Source: Anaeramoeba flamelloides (Eukaryota > Metamonada > Anaeramoebidae). From it: a stretch of DNA of 64,000 bases. The notes beneath the pieces were generated by a model that worked only from the letters and a program-made list of their open reading frames with translations, was not told the DNA's origin and did not search any database. Shown piece by piece: positions 22,974 through 36,000 of this stretch; position 1 is the first letter of the stretch, and every line of letters starts with the position of its first letter. Location: positions 1,674,001 to 1,738,000 of the forward strand of contig JANTQA010000057.1 in the NCBI GenBank assembly GCA_027625915.1, in the 5' to 3' direction. The translations under genes were made by a program, and so were the position numbers.

Positions 22974-23149
22974 TACCAAAATTTGGGTAAATACATGAAA
23001 CTCTTAATTAATCTCTAAAATTGTAAAAAATCTATTTTTTACGACATTATAATTTACACTATTGAATAAATCAACATTAATTTACATTTTTACTTTGTTG
23101 AAAGAAGATTTTGAAAATAGAATAAAAAATAAAAAAGAAAAAAACAACA

Positions 23150-23715
23150 TTTTTTTATTTTTTTTCCAGCTTTTTCCCCTTTCTAAATTTTCTTTAGAGT
23201 GGAAAGAAAAATTACAAAGTAAAAAGATCAAGTGGTTGGTTGTTAATACTGTTACACTGGAAAAAAATACTTTAGGTAACTTTAAAATACTAACAAAAAA
23301 TTAAAGGTGAAAAATAACAAATATTAAAAGTAAATCATATCAGAAAACAAATAAGATTAAATACAACAATTAACCCGGAATGAAATTTTAATGATCAACT
23401 AATATATTAAATTAAACAAACGAAAGTGGTTGGAATTTTGTTTGCTCTTATTGAAAGAAGGGTCGAATTTTTTTTATATTTTGTTTTCTGATCAATTACT
23501 TCCATTGAACTCTTTTTAAATTTCCTATTTTTTTTTCTTTTTCTTTTTTCTTTTTTTCTTTTTAATTTTTTGTTGTTTCTTTTTAAAGATAAAGAAAATT
23601 AATATCTTTATTTTTCTTGAAAAATTATGAAATCAGTGATTTTACACTTAAATTACCATTGAGGGATTTTAACGAAAAGAACATATAGAGTGTAATTTTC
23701 ACTTTTTCAATAATA
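23150..23715 (-). repeat. Retroposon-like element R1, copy 2
   Basis: Matches 712-1300 end to end: an exon-like part (23185-23260, with the string KIKWLVVNTVTL versus KIKWLLANTVTL in copy 1), AACCCGGAATGAA / ATGATCAACTAAT, the T-rich middle, and the GTGTAATTTTCAC end. On the plus strand a CCAG stands before the open stretch, which copy 1 lacks. No clear flanking duplication was seen. Confidence 0.5.
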
Positions 23716-23970
23716 ATCAAAATATTATTTTTTGCTAAAAGAATTTGTTTATTATGTAGATAAAATCCTATAAATTATTTAAAAGACTGTATTTATAGTG
23801 TATATTTCAAATTCATTGGAAACCAAAATGAAAAGTATTAGATTTGATATGTATCTGAAGAATTCATTTGGGATATACCCCCTTAAATAATTTGAGAAAA
23901 AAAGTTTTTTGAAATTCTTTTTAAATTTTGATTTTCAGAAAAAAATTCAATAATTTTTTATTTTATTTTA

Positions 23971-24165
23971 CAGTCAGTTCCACTTTTAAGGCACAAACTT
24001 TCAATGAAATTTAAGGTACAAAAAAATCTCAAATTAAGGCACAAAATTTGTAATTTTTTTTTTACAATTTATTTTACTAGAATTTGAATTTTGTGCCTTA
24101 GTTTGATATTTTTATTGTGTCTTAAATTTCGTTGGAAGTTTGTGCCTTAAAAGTGAAACTGACTG
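23971..24165. mobile_element. M1 MITE, copy 3
   Basis: A 195-bp near-palindrome, CAGTCAGTTCCACTTTTAAG to its inverse ending AACTGACTG, flanked by TA. It is as well preserved as copy 1 and lies 17 bases from a LINE fragment. Confidence 0.85.
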
Positions 24166-24189
24166 TATTATTATTTAAAGGGGGTGTTA

Positions 24190-25090
24190 TTAATTCCTCT
24201 TATTAACTAGAATTACTAAATTTTTCTTACGAAATTTTATTATAGACTCAAAAATAATTTTATGTCCCATTAAGGATAATAGACACGTTGAAACTTTATT
24301 TATTATAATATTAGAAATATTATTATTTTTTTTAATTTCAGATATCCAAATTTTGTGATTATTTAAAGATTTATTGATTTGTATATTTTTTAAATATTCT
24401 GGTCTTTTCCAACTTGTACTATTTTCTAAATTTATAATTCTAAAATTTTCTAGTTCAATTTCTTGTTGTTTTAAATTTTTGGAGTACAAATTTATATTTT
24501 ATGATTCTTACTTTCTAAAAGGAAGATAGGTAATTAATGCATCAAAACGGAGGATTTTTAATTTTAGAATTAACTTAAATCTTCTTTTATATTGTTATTC
24601 TGACAGGATCAATTTTTGCTTTGGTTTTATAAGCCTGGGAGAATGTGGGTTGACTAATAAAAATGTTATAATTTTTTTATTAATCCAAGTATCAATATCT
24701 TTAAACTCTTTTTTTGTCAAACGAATATTTCTAATTCATATAATAGTTGACAATGTAAAACTGCTTTTAAAAACTGAATTTTTAATCGATTAGTAAAAAT
24801 TTTATTGTTGAAAGATATTGATTAATTTTTTAAAATTTTCCTTAACCTGATCAAGGTTGAATTTTAAATGAGTTTTTTTATCTAACCGGATACCAAGATT
24901 ATAAATTTCTTCTGGAATTGAATTGTTTTTTAGTTTTATCATCGTCTCATTCATCCCGAGCTCTCTTATTATTTGATATATTTTTTGTAATTGAAAATTG
25001 ATTTCGAAAATTGATCCTTTAAAATGTAAAATCAGATAATCAGCAAACAGTTGAACAATGACAGTGATTTGATTTTTTCAAATAATTCAA
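24190..25090 (-). mobile_element. LINE 3' fragment (5'-truncated, decayed)
   Basis: Minus-strand translation follows the C-terminal part of the reverse-transcriptase ORF of the fuller LINE at 32941-38550: a worn YADD region (LFADYLI), FERIDRFINK-like FKDIDTWINK, HSPRLI, SWKRPEYLK and a final KIWISEIKKN...SLMGHKIIFES block. Several stops and frame breaks are present. The 5' part is missing, as usual for LINE insertions. Confidence 0.8.
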
Positions 25091-25298
25091 TAATTTTAGT
25101 ATCCATTTTTTAGAGTTTACCCTAAAAGAATATTAAAAACACATTTTTAGGTGTAGGTATAACTTGGTATTAGACTGAAGTCTCTTAGGTAAAACTTTTT
25201 AAACATAAATTAGAAAGAATTTCATTTTTTCTCAAAAAGCCATCACAAACAATTGTTTTGATTTTCTTCCAAACTTTTTTTGCTCTTGATCCAACACA

Positions 25299-26422
25299 AT
25301 GATTAAAAAACAAAATCTAGGTAAGTTTTTAGTGCTGTTGATCAAGAACTAACCAAAATATATTAACATGTTTTTATTTTTACTTCTTGTTATCATCAAA
25401 AGCTCCAAAAGAATACTACCATCAATTAAAAGACCTCTGTGCCAAATATGAAAATGAACTTAAAGAAGTCTCAAAAGAAAATCAACAAATTAACAATAAA
25501 ATAAACGAGCAAGTAAAAAAAAAACATTCTGTGCAAAGTGATAAAAAACAAACAAATATTCCGTAAGATCTCCCCACCTTTTTAAAATCCAGAAAATTAA
25601 ACACCCGTTACTTAAAAGCTCAATTATATGCTTTTTAATTTCTTCTTATTTTTGTTTTTACAAAAGCATCAAAAAAGAAAAAGATCAAAACCAAGAAAAA
25701 ACCAAACCAAAATTTACCAAAAAAAAAGAAGAAAACAAACAAGCCACTGAGAAAATTAATAAATATTTGCTCAAAAAAAAAGAATTCCTTAAAGATCCAA
25801 ACAGTACTATTTCGAAGGTTTTTTTGGTTGACAAAGAACGCTTAAAGCTAAACAAAGAAATTGACAACATTAATGAAGAAATCCAAAGCCTCAATGAGGA
25901 TCTTGAAGAAAAAAATCAAATAATCAAACACATGGACTCTTTAAAGACAAATTTAGTCCAGACCATTCTTAGACAGACCGAAAATCTTCTGTATGAATTT
26001 ACAATTGGTGGTAAGATTTGTTTTTTTTTTTTTTTTTTTGATATAATCACACACAAATTTGAAATGATACACGATTTTTAATATTTTTTTTTAAAAAGCT
26101 GAATAAAAATTTGTTCCATTTATTTTGTAACAAATTGTAATTTCTCTTGGTAAGGGTTTTACTTTGATTGATCTCTTATTAAAAATTTATTCAAAAAAAT
26201 AAAACATTTTTGAGTGCTCAAAAACTGCTCTAACAATTTCAATAATAAATGTATGATATCATTATTATTCGTCTATTACATGTCTTCAAATTCAGAAGAA
26301 AAAAAGGATAAACTGTTTAGTGGGCCAATAACCCACGTTGGCAACCTTTAACCCATTAATAAAATTTAACTTGTGTTTTTTTTTCAGGCTTGGGTATTTG
26401 GGTGATAGGAAGATACACCTAA
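25299..26422 (+). CDS. Small coiled-coil protein, unrecognised
   Basis: Four exons join in phase: 25299-25320, 25403-25562, 25667-26010 and 26388-26422, giving 186 residues. Donors are GTAAGT, GTAAGA and GTAAGA; the last acceptor is TTTTCAG. The protein starts MIKKQNLAPKEYYHQLKDL, is charged with heptad-like coiled coil at about 8-50 and 95-150, has a basic KTKPKFTKKKEE middle, and ends FTIGGLGIWVIGRYT. The short glycine-rich hydrophobic end is encoded by the last exon, which is the least certain. The first exon is only 22 bp. I recognise no family; heptads suggest a structural or complex-forming role (inference). Confidence 0.65.
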
Positions 26423-26652
26423 ATATACTTGGTTCAGATTCAAAATGACTTTAGAGGTTAGATCTTTGGTAAATCAAAAAGGTTCAATAATATGAAATTA
26501 TTTTGATTTAAAAATTATGTCACAAAATTTGTGAGATTAAATTCTTTTTTTATCAAAATTCAAAAAATGATATTTTTCTCATTTTTTTTTTGTCAAACAA
26601 TTACAATTTAATCTAATCATATTTTCATAATTCTTTTTTAAAATTTCTTTAA

Positions 26653-26821
26653 GGGACTAGTCTCTATTATTTTTTTTTTGACCAATTTCTCAAGAAGGAT
26701 CCCTTATCTAGAAATATGTTTAATTTGAAAAAAAACAGGTTTTCAAATCTTAAGTAATTGGCAAAAAATTTTCTAAATCTCTATTAAATTTAGGTAAGAA
26801 AATTTAATAGAGATTAGTCTC
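26653..26821. mobile_element. TTAA-flanked MITE family T1, copy 1
   Basis: A 169-bp unit, GGGACTAGTCTCTATTAT to AATAGAGATTAGTCTC, between TTAA tetranucleotides. TTAA target sites with GGG/CCC ends are the mark of piggyBac-type elements. No ORF. Copies at 41399-41571 and 56411-56580 share both ends and the inner AAGTAATTGGCAAAAAATTT. Confidence 0.8.
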
Positions 26822-27559
26822 TTAAAAGAACTCTATTTCATGTTTATATGTTGTTGTCGCCCTATTGATTTGTTTCTTTTAATTCTACAGTCAGCCAATT
26901 TTTTTTTTTTTTTTTAATAATTGTTTATGATTAGATAACCTAATTGGAATCTCTAATCAAAATTTAAACTCTCCAAAAACTGATGATCTTTGAATATAAA
27001 TATATATATATATACGAACATAGAGTTGATAAATAAATATATTCAGTTTGATGAAGCACCTTATATTTTCAATAAATATTTTACATAAATTATAAAATGA
27101 GCAAATTCATTAGATTGGACGAGTATAAATGATTTATACGATACTAAAAATAATATGAAAATGAAATTTATCTTTTAAATATTTTTTTAAAAAATACTAT
27201 TGTTTTTTATTTATTTATTCAATCTTCATCACTAATGAATTTATTTTTGATATATTAATATGCTTGTTTAAAATAATTAAAATTCTTTTTTTTTTTGTAT
27301 TACTGAAATATACAAAATAAAAAGAAAAACGTCGATTCTTATTTACAAAATAGAATTGAAAATTGAAAATATGGTAATCACAGTAAATAAAAAAAAAAAT
27401 TAAATTCAAAAATAAATAAAAGAATTATCTCTTCTTTCATTAGAAAAATTAATAAAATTTAATCAACAAAGAAATAATAAAATAAACTGGATTTCATAAG
27501 ATTTAATTGTGTGAAAAAAAAAAAGGAAATATATAAGGATACATATAATGAATTGCTGA

Positions 27560-28135
27560 ATTCTACAAGTTGGAAGTTTTGTTAGGTTTTTTTTACTTTT
27601 AGAAATAAAAAGAAAATTTATTAAATTTTCTTTTAATTTCAGAAATTAAAAAAAACTCCGTTAGCTTTTCCATACTTCACAAGAATAGAGAAAAATCTTT
27701 GATTTTACTCCATTCTTTTAAATTCTGGAAAAGCTAGTGACTCTACAGTACTTCTCTACAGCACTCTACGACACTTTTCGTTAGGGTTTCCATTATTTAA
27801 AAGAATAGAGAAAAATCTTTGACTGTAATTAATTCTTTTGAATTTTGGAAAAGAGCAGTTATCTTTTTTGAATTCGAGAAATAAAAAGAAAATTTAAGAA
27901 TTTTTTCTTTTTATTTCTTTAATAAAAAAAAAAGGGTTTTTAACTTTTCTTGATTTTTCTGTTTTATTCTGAAAATCAAGAAACTTCCAGAATAAAACAG
28001 AAAACCTCAAGAAAACAACCGTTAGGTTTTCCAGAATTTAAAAGAATTGAGTTAAATCGTGATTTTACTCCATTCTTTTGAATTCTGGAAAAGCTAGCGA
28101 CTTGGTGCTTCTCTACATCACTTGATGACATACCA
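27560..28135. repeat. Foldback family D, copy 4
   Basis: Modules in series: AGAAATAAAAAGAAAATTT hairpin, CCAGAATTTAAAAGAATTGAG hairpin, AAAACCTCAAGAAAAC and CTCTACAGCACTCTACGACAC spacers. The spacer GTGCTTCTCTACATCACTTG recurs near 52620 and 32450 in variant form. Confidence 0.65.
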
Positions 28136-28489
28136 CAAAAATATTTCACAATAATAAAAAATCAAAAGTTTTTATTTACAACACAAAAATATGTAAGTTA
28201 TTGTTGAAACAATGGGTCAAATTGTGTGAGTTGTTTTTCAGTTGAAGTGATGAAGATCTTTAATGAAGTAAGTACATTTTTCAAATTTTGAGTACCATCA
28301 TTTATTTAAAACCGAATTCTTCAAATCATTTCTTTAATCAAATTCATTGATATTTTAATAAATATGAGATTATGATATATCCATAGTATAATATATTTTC
28401 ATACCAACTGAAAAATGGAATTCAAAAAAATGGAAAAGATTGATCAAAAAAAAAATAAATAAAAATCATTCATTTCTTGAGCTTATCTG

Positions 28490-29400
28490 TAACATTTGAT
28501 ACAATTACTTCTTCTTTATTTGATTTTCTTTTTAATTCTTCATGGAAAATAATTTTGTTTGTAAAAATTTAGAGAAACAAATTACTTTTCATTTCTAAAG
28601 AATTTACAAAATGAATTTTAAAATCCTTTTTTCATTTAATTCTTTTGGTTCTAATTTTATTTCAGAAAATAAGTTATTTATTGGATTCCTCTTCAGAAAT
28701 AAAGATTTATTCGTCAAAATTCGTTTGATTTGATAATTATTTATTTTCCATTAATATGTAAAACGAAAAATACTTAATCTGATTGGAATTTTTTCTAAAA
28801 TTTTCTTTTTCTTTGAGTTGAATCTTTTGAAACTGTTTTTCGTTTTTGAGAATTTAATTCCTTTTATTTTAATTTTTGAAACAGTATTCTTTATTTTGGC
28901 TTGGTTTGAGAAAACTATTTGAAAAAAAAAAATTTGAAAGCAAAATTAGTAAAACAAATGTTCTTGTAATAATAATAAATAATAATGGAACCAGAAATTC
29001 TTGGAAAAAAATAGTTTGTATGAATATAAACAGAAGATAAAAAAAAACAATATTCAAAAATAGGCTTTTATCGATTGTTTTTTTTTTTTCATTTTTGATT
29101 TCATAAAATGTATTTGGAAAGTGATCTTAGGTGTTTGGTCTTCTAAAAGAAAATATTTGTTTCAAATACACACCTTTATGGGTCTATTTTTTTGGTTTAC
29201 TCTTTGATTAATTTCACTCATTCATTTAAACACATTTCTAGATCTAAAACCTAATTTAATAAAACCAAAAATTTAATCAAAAAAATGTTCAAAAAATTGA
29301 AAAGTGAAAGACTCAACTCTGAATTACTTTGGGTTCTCTTTCTTTTCACAAATAAAATAGCAAATGATGTTTTGGTTTCAAATCTCAATATTTTATGGCA
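28490..29400 (+). repeat. Dispersed repeat E, copy 1
   Basis: Colinear with 44780-45950: TTTGATAATTATTTATTTT, AAATACACACCTTTATGGGTCTATTTTTT versus AAATACAAACCTTCTATGCTC, and TTTAATAAAACC...TTTAATCAAAA near the end. Strongly diverged; function unknown. An ATG-initiated frame at 29285 lies inside it and is not called. Confidence 0.5.
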
Positions 29401-29849
29401 CTTAAAAAATATTTTTCAGTAAGGTTTATACAATTAAAATTTTTAAAAATGGTAAAATGTACTTACTTCCTTAAGGTCAAAAATGAAAAAAATAACTATA
29501 ATAAATATCTCTCGAAAATTGGTTATTTTTTGTCATTTTTTTTGAGAGTAGCTTTCAAAAAAAAAAATAACTACAGTTATCTTGTTAAGTTCGAAAATAT
29601 TTTAAAATTCAGTGCATTTAATAACTGCTTCAATAGATATTACTATGTGAAAAAAAAATACAAATAAATCTTGTTCTTTGTGTTTAAAATATGAACAAAA
29701 GGAAATCTATAGAAAATATTGATCATTTTTTATCGGTATATCTTTCCTGTAGAAATGAACAGTTAATATTTCAAAGCAAATTAAAAAGAAATAAATCTTA
29801 ATGAATTAATTTTGAACCAAAACAGTTTGAAACTACTTTCATTAATCAA

Positions 29850-29945
29850 TTATCGTGAAATCTAAGATTCAACAATTAAATTACCTTTGAAAGAGAAATT
29901 TAAGTATAAGTGTAATTAGGGTGTAATTGACACTTCTTCAATAAT
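29850..29945 (-). repeat. R1 retroposon, end fragment
   Basis: Matches 1190-1300: ATCGTGAAATCTA, TTAAATTACCTTTGA and GGTGTAATTGACACTTCTTC. Only this end is present. Confidence 0.6.
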
Positions 29946-30062
29946 AATAAAATTTTTTTTTTTTTTTTTTTATTAATTATTTTTTCATTTCTTTTCTAAT
30001 TAATTTTTTTAAAATCAATTTTTTTCCATTTTATCTATTATTATATTGTTATTATTTTAAAG

Positions 30063-33000
30063 CATTTCCATGTCATAATTATGGTTTTGATGGTTCGTTG
30101 TCAATCTCAACACGAAGGATTTTTTATAAAAGTCAAAATAAAAAAATACAATCGATTATTATCGATGTTTCATCAATTCGAGAAATACAAACTTTTAATT
30201 TTTCAAACGAAACATATGGAATGAAATTAAGTTATATACATAGATCCTCTCAAGTAAGTTTTAATGTTCTTTTCTTCTTTTATTAAAAAAAAAAATAAGA
30301 GAATAATAAGCTATTTTTAATTTTCTGGACCATGCTCTTCAAATCATGTAATAAGCCAAATAGTGATACTTCTACGTTTAATATATAGAGATTATTAAGA
30401 ATCTTTGGGTGAATTATTATATTTTATTATCTTTTATCTTTTATCTTTTTTTCTTTTGGATTAAACTATTTTCATTTCTTTAAAAATACTTTAAAGCAAA
30501 TTAATACACTTTTTAATTTAAAAAGAAATCTATTTGATGATTGGGTATTAAATTCATGAAATTTTGTTCAGTTAAGTAAAACAGGAAAATAGTGTTTAGA
30601 TCCAAAAGATCGTTAATATATTTGACTTTTTAAAACAAATTATTTTTCAAAAAAAGAAAATGAAAACGAAAACGAAAGGAATTTGGAAAAAGAGGGAAAT
30701 AGGAAAGAATGTTTGGGATTTTTAAAATGTATTTGGAACAAAATCGATTTAATATATTTAAAAGTACTCACAAAGTAGTGTATTTAAAAAAAAGAAAAAG
30801 AAAAAGAAAAGAAAGAAAGAAAGAAAAGGTGTATTTATTTTTTATTATTTAATGGAGGGGTTATTAACCCCTCTTGTGTAACGGAATTCCAAAATTTTTA
30901 TTTAGGAATTTTATTAAAGACTCAAAAATAAGTTTATTACCCACTAGGGATAATAAACTTGATGAATCTTTTTTTGTAATAATATTAAAAATAATATTAT
31001 TTTTTAATATACTGATAAATTGCAATTTATGTTTGGAAATTTTTACTTGATTTTCCATTTTGAAATTTTTATTCTCAACTTTGAATAAAGTTTGTTATGA
31101 AGTCAAGTGTTAAGAAACTCTGTAAAATTAGTTGTTCTTCAAAATATTCTTTGTCAGGGAATGTTTGATAAGAAATAGTTCCGAATATTTATAGAAATGG
31201 AAATTGAACTAAAAATATTTTGAAATTTATTAGAATTTATCAGTATTAGTTATTATTTTTTTGAAACCTAAGCGAAAAAATATGAAAAAAAATAACCTTT
31301 TTTCTAGGCATATTTATATTGGTTATTTCTAGAAAAAAAATCTTTCTTTAATAATGCTCTACTGATTATGAGTATTCTTGAATTTTTCTCGTTTTTTTGT
31401 TTTTTTGAGAAATAAATGGCCCAGTTCTTGGAAATGGTGTCTTAATATTAAAAGTATAAGAGACAGGGAAATCGAAGAAATGTGAATTTTATCTTGATCT
31501 TAATTAACCAATTATGTTTTTTCTAAAAAAATAGATTTTAAAATGCGTTGTTATCAATGAGTACTATTTATTTTGAGAGTTTAAAAGGGATGAAGAAAAT
31601 AACTTTTTTAAAAAGTTGAAATTTGGAAACAATTGCTTTTTTAGTTGAGTAATACTTTTAAAACAGTTTTAAAGAATCCAAAATATCGTCGAGCTTTAAA
31701 GATCCCAAAAGAATGAAAAACTACAAAGAATTTATTCTATTTTTTTTTGTGTTATGATTTTTTTTCCTTGAAGATACGCACTATTTCAACAAATAATAAC
31801 TCACACAATTTGACTCATTGTTTCGACAACAAGCAAAATATTTTTCTTGAGAGGGTGATATTTATATCGCCCAGAAAGAAAAATATTTTGCTTATTTTCT
31901 CAACTTTCTACAAATAACTACAGATATATTAATTTTTTTTAATTCAGATATCCAGATTTTGCGATTATTTTCATAGGCTGGGCAATTTCATAGAAAATGA
32001 TCCAAATCTTCAATGATATCTAAATTATTTATTTTTTTACATAATTCACAATATTTTGGTTTCTTTTTATTCATTACATAACAATATCTATGAAAATAAT
32101 TTATGAAATTTCTGAGTTTTATAATTGAAGTTGAACCAATCCATTTTAAATATCTTTTTTTGCTAGGTTTTTCAAGGTTTGAAAGAATTGAGTAAAATCA
32201 AAGATTTTACTCAATTCTTTTGAATTCCGGAAAACCTCCGTTAGGTTTTTTTTAATTTGAGTAATAAGCCGAAACTTTCAAAAATTTTCTTTTAATTTCT
32301 TAAATTAAAAAAAAGGCCGTTAGGTTTTCTTGAGTTTTTTATTTATTTGGAAAATCAATAGATTTTCGTTAGGTTTTTTTGAGTTTTCTCTTTATTTGGA
32401 AAATCGATAGATTTAACAGATAAAACAGAAAACCTCAAGAAAACCTAGGCACTTGACGACATGGCTGCTTGTTTATTGTGTTATTGATTTGGATAATTTT
32501 TAAATATTTTTGAGGAGTGTCGTCAAGTGCCTAGGTTTTCTTGAGGTTTTCTGTTTTATCTGTTAAATCTATCGATTTTCCAAATAAAGAGAAAACTCAA
32601 AAAAACCTAGAACACTTAACAAATAAATAGAAAACTCAAAAAAACCTAACGAAAATCTATTGATTTTCCAAATAAATAAAAAACTCAAGAAAACCTAACG
32701 GAGGTTTTTTTAATTTAAGAAATAAAAAGAAATTTTCCTAAATTTTCTTTTTATTTCTTAAATTAAAAAAAAACTAACGACATTTCCAACTTAGACTATT
32801 TTCTAGTTGTAATTCTGATATTTATACAATTCAATTTCTAATTATTTTAAGTTGTTTGATTGCCAGTTAATATTTTCAAATTCTTTTTCTAAAAGGAAGA
32901 TAATTGATTAATTCATCAAAACCAACGATTTTTATTTTTTATACTTTTTACTCTTTCAACTTTACTCTTCCCAAATGAAGACAAACACTATGTTTCTATC

Positions 33001-36000
33001 TAAGATTCCACAAATCTTTTCTTATGATGAATTGCTAACTATCATTAAATAAGAAGTCGAAGTACTTCCATCAATACAATTCATTATGAATCACAAAGAT
33101 AATGATAATAATATTGCAATTCTAAAATTTAAAAAGAAAGAAGAAGCACTAAGAGTAGAAAAAAAAATAAAATCAACAAAAATTTTCAACAGAAAACTTA
33201 ATGTTCAAGACTACAAACCAAGTAAAAAAAAGCTTTACAAAAAAACAATTCACAAAATGTGAAAAATACAAAAACCCATTTGCAACGAGACGCCAATACT
33301 AAAGACAAAAATTTTTTGGATCATGAATGATCAAAAAAAAAAAAAAAAAAATTTGTCAGTGGTGTTAAAATCACAAATAAAATTTTTTGATCACGCGAAA
33401 ATTACTGAGACCGCGGATCTAGTGAAAGAAAAGTCTAGCAAAGCCCCTATTAAGCCGAAACACCAACTTTTTTGCAACAATAAAAAAAATAATAAAAAAG
33501 CAAATGGATCCCAACAACAAAGAAATAAAAAAAAACAAAAAAAAAATAATAAAAAAAATAATAAAAACAATTCAAAAAGGAAATTATCACAAACACAAAT
33601 AATTATTTTCAATTATCCCCACAACTACACCACAGATAATTTGATTTCTTTTTTTCAAAACTTCAACCCAAAAAATGCAGTTATAATTAAAAAAAAAAAA
33701 AAAAAAAAAGTATTTTGCGTTTGTTACCTTTCCTTCTTGTGTAATTAGAGATAAGGCACTTTACTTAAATGGTTTACTGATTAATGAGAGACCAATTACC
33801 ATTAAAAAGGCCTACAAAAAATTACTCTCTAATTCCAAAAAACAAATAACCAAAAATTCAAAAACTCCAAAATTGAATTCAAATAATAATTCAAATCATA
33901 ATAATAATCAATATGAAAATAGAATTAATTCTCTTGAAAAAGAAATTCTAGATTTGAAAGAAATTATCACAAATTTATCTAAAAATAATCATAAAGTTAT
34001 TAAAAATAAAAATAATAACTTATATAATAATATATCATCCAAAAAAATTCAGAATAAATCTGATAAAGGTTATATTCATTCTGAGAATGAAATAAAAGAT
34101 AAATCTAATGAAATTCAAATTATAAAAGATTCAGAAAATGAATCTGAACTATCTTTATTAGAAAATCTAAACCCAAATATAAATGATTCAAAAACAACTC
34201 AATCCTCAAAAAGAAAAGAAGAGGAACTAGTTTATAATCAATTTTTAATTCGAGATAAAGAATTTAAAAGAAAAATTCGAAAAAGAATTAAAAAAGAAAA
34301 ATAATAAAAAAAATCAAGAAATTGATAAGATTGATGGAATTAACAACTCTATTTCTATTAATCAAAAAAATTAATCAAAATAATAATCAACCAACCTCAA
34401 ATAACTCAAATAACTTAAAACAAAAAGTTGATAAAAAATCAAATATTAAAAAAGATTTATTATATTATTTTAACCAAACTCCAAAAAAATAAAGAAATAT
34501 ATATGAAAAATATTCAACTCAACTTAAAAAACAAAAACAAAGGCAAAGGCAAAAAGAGTATTTCAGATAAATTAATAACCAGTGTTAAATGTAAAGGAAT
34601 AACTCTAAACAATAAAGATTGTAAAAACCACACATTTGATACTTCAGGTTACTGTATCAATCATAGAAACCAAAAGAAAAACTGACTATCAGGTTTTAAA
34701 AAAGAAATTAAAACAATAAATATTTTTAAAACCTTAATTTATTTTATTTTATATATAAAAACTTCATATAAATCAAAAATTAAAAAGAATGATTTAAAAT
34801 GGACTTTTACAAAAATTGATAATCCTTTCAATTATCCAATAATTATAAAAAATAAATTCAAACTAAATCCAACAAATAAAATAAATTTTTCAATATTCAA
34901 TTTTTTAATAAGACTCATTCAGAAAAATTTTTTTCTCGTTTTATCATCAAAACCCCAAAAAAACGACAACCACTTGAAAAAAATTCAATTAAAAATTATG
35001 AATGAATTTATTATCTTATTAAATATAAAAGAATTCAACACAACAAATAAAAAATTATTAATAAAAAATTTATTAAAATTAATAATTCTTATTGAATTCA
35101 AAAATTGGAAACTAATAAAAATCAACAACTTCCAAATTGAATATTGGATTATAAAATCTTTTAATTATTCTTATATTTCAATATTTGATAATTATAATTA
35201 CTCCAATTCAAACAACGGAAAAATAGAAATTTCCAATTTATTAAAAAACACTAATTTATTTATCAAACCAAATTAATAATAATATTGATTACAATAATGA
35301 TAAAAATAAAATAATTTATTTTTCAAACTTTACATATTTTAAAAAGTTTAAAAAAGTTACAAAATGTACCAAACAAAAAACAAATTGATTTTTATTCAAA
35401 AAAATATTTCAACATTAGAAATATTTAATTTCTTAAATAATTATTGTGTTATTAGATTTTTAAGGAAAGGAAATAATAAACTTGTAATTTGGGGAAAATC
35501 TCGAAAAAATAAAAACTTTTAAAAGAATATTAATAAATAAACAAAAAAATATTCCAAATGATTTATATATAAAACATTTTTTGAAGAACAAAGAAAGATT
35601 ATTAATAAAAGGTTCTAAAAAAATGAAAAATAAAAATCAAAAAATAAATATTAATATAGCCTCTTTAAATATTTGTGGCTTGAATAATTCAAATAAAATT
35701 TTTAAATTAGAATCTTTTTTTATTAAAATGTAATATCGATATTTGTTTAATACAAGAATCCAAAATAACAAAAAAACCAACTTTCACAAACTATTTCTCT
35801 GTGAATAAAAAATCTTATGGAAATAATGGAAATAAGGGTGGTTTATTAATAATAATAAAAAAGATATTTCTAGAATTTTTTCGTGAAATATTAATTGCTG
35901 ATTTAGATGTAATGGGAATACAATTTACTGATTTAATCATTATTAATATATATCGGAGAAATGACCGAAATATTGAAATTAATAAAAAAATAATAAATAT

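Larger units (their letters stand above)
20519..25298. other. Repeat-rich spacer
   Basis: Holds foldback copy 3 (21070-21540), two M1 MITEs (22804-22973, 23971-24165), the second R1 retroposon (23150-23715) and a minus-strand LINE 3' fragment (24190-25090). The stretch 21540-22800 is AT-rich with nothing recognised. Confidence 0.6.
26423..30062. other. Repeat-rich spacer before the GRAM-like gene
   Basis: Contains a T1 MITE (26653-26821), foldback copy 4 (27560-28135), a diverged repeat (28490-29400) also found at 44780-45950 and reversed at 53340-53880, and an R1 end fragment (29850-29945). The open frames at 27215-27409 and 29395-29667 lie in low-complexity or repeat DNA and are not called. 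Confidence 0.5.

Noticed and set aside
29285-29420. ATG-initiated frame (MFKKLKSERLNSELLWVLF) as first exon of the GRAM-like gene
   Set aside because: It lies in repeat E, its donor would leave the wrong phase for the exon at 30063, and the related copy at 45850 is not open.
29395-29667. 90-residue plus-strand frame
   Set aside because: Low-complexity Lys/Phe/Tyr/Asn composition, overlaps repeat E, no splice or start support.
31910-32130. CELCKK...HFL.NCPAY as a host zinc-finger gene
   Set aside because: Matches the C-terminal zinc ribbon of the LINE ORF2 and lies in a decayed LINE copy.
33391-33612. Minus-strand hydrophobic frame in LINE ORF1
   Set aside because: Leu/Phe-rich reading is the complement of a Lys/Asn-rich linker.
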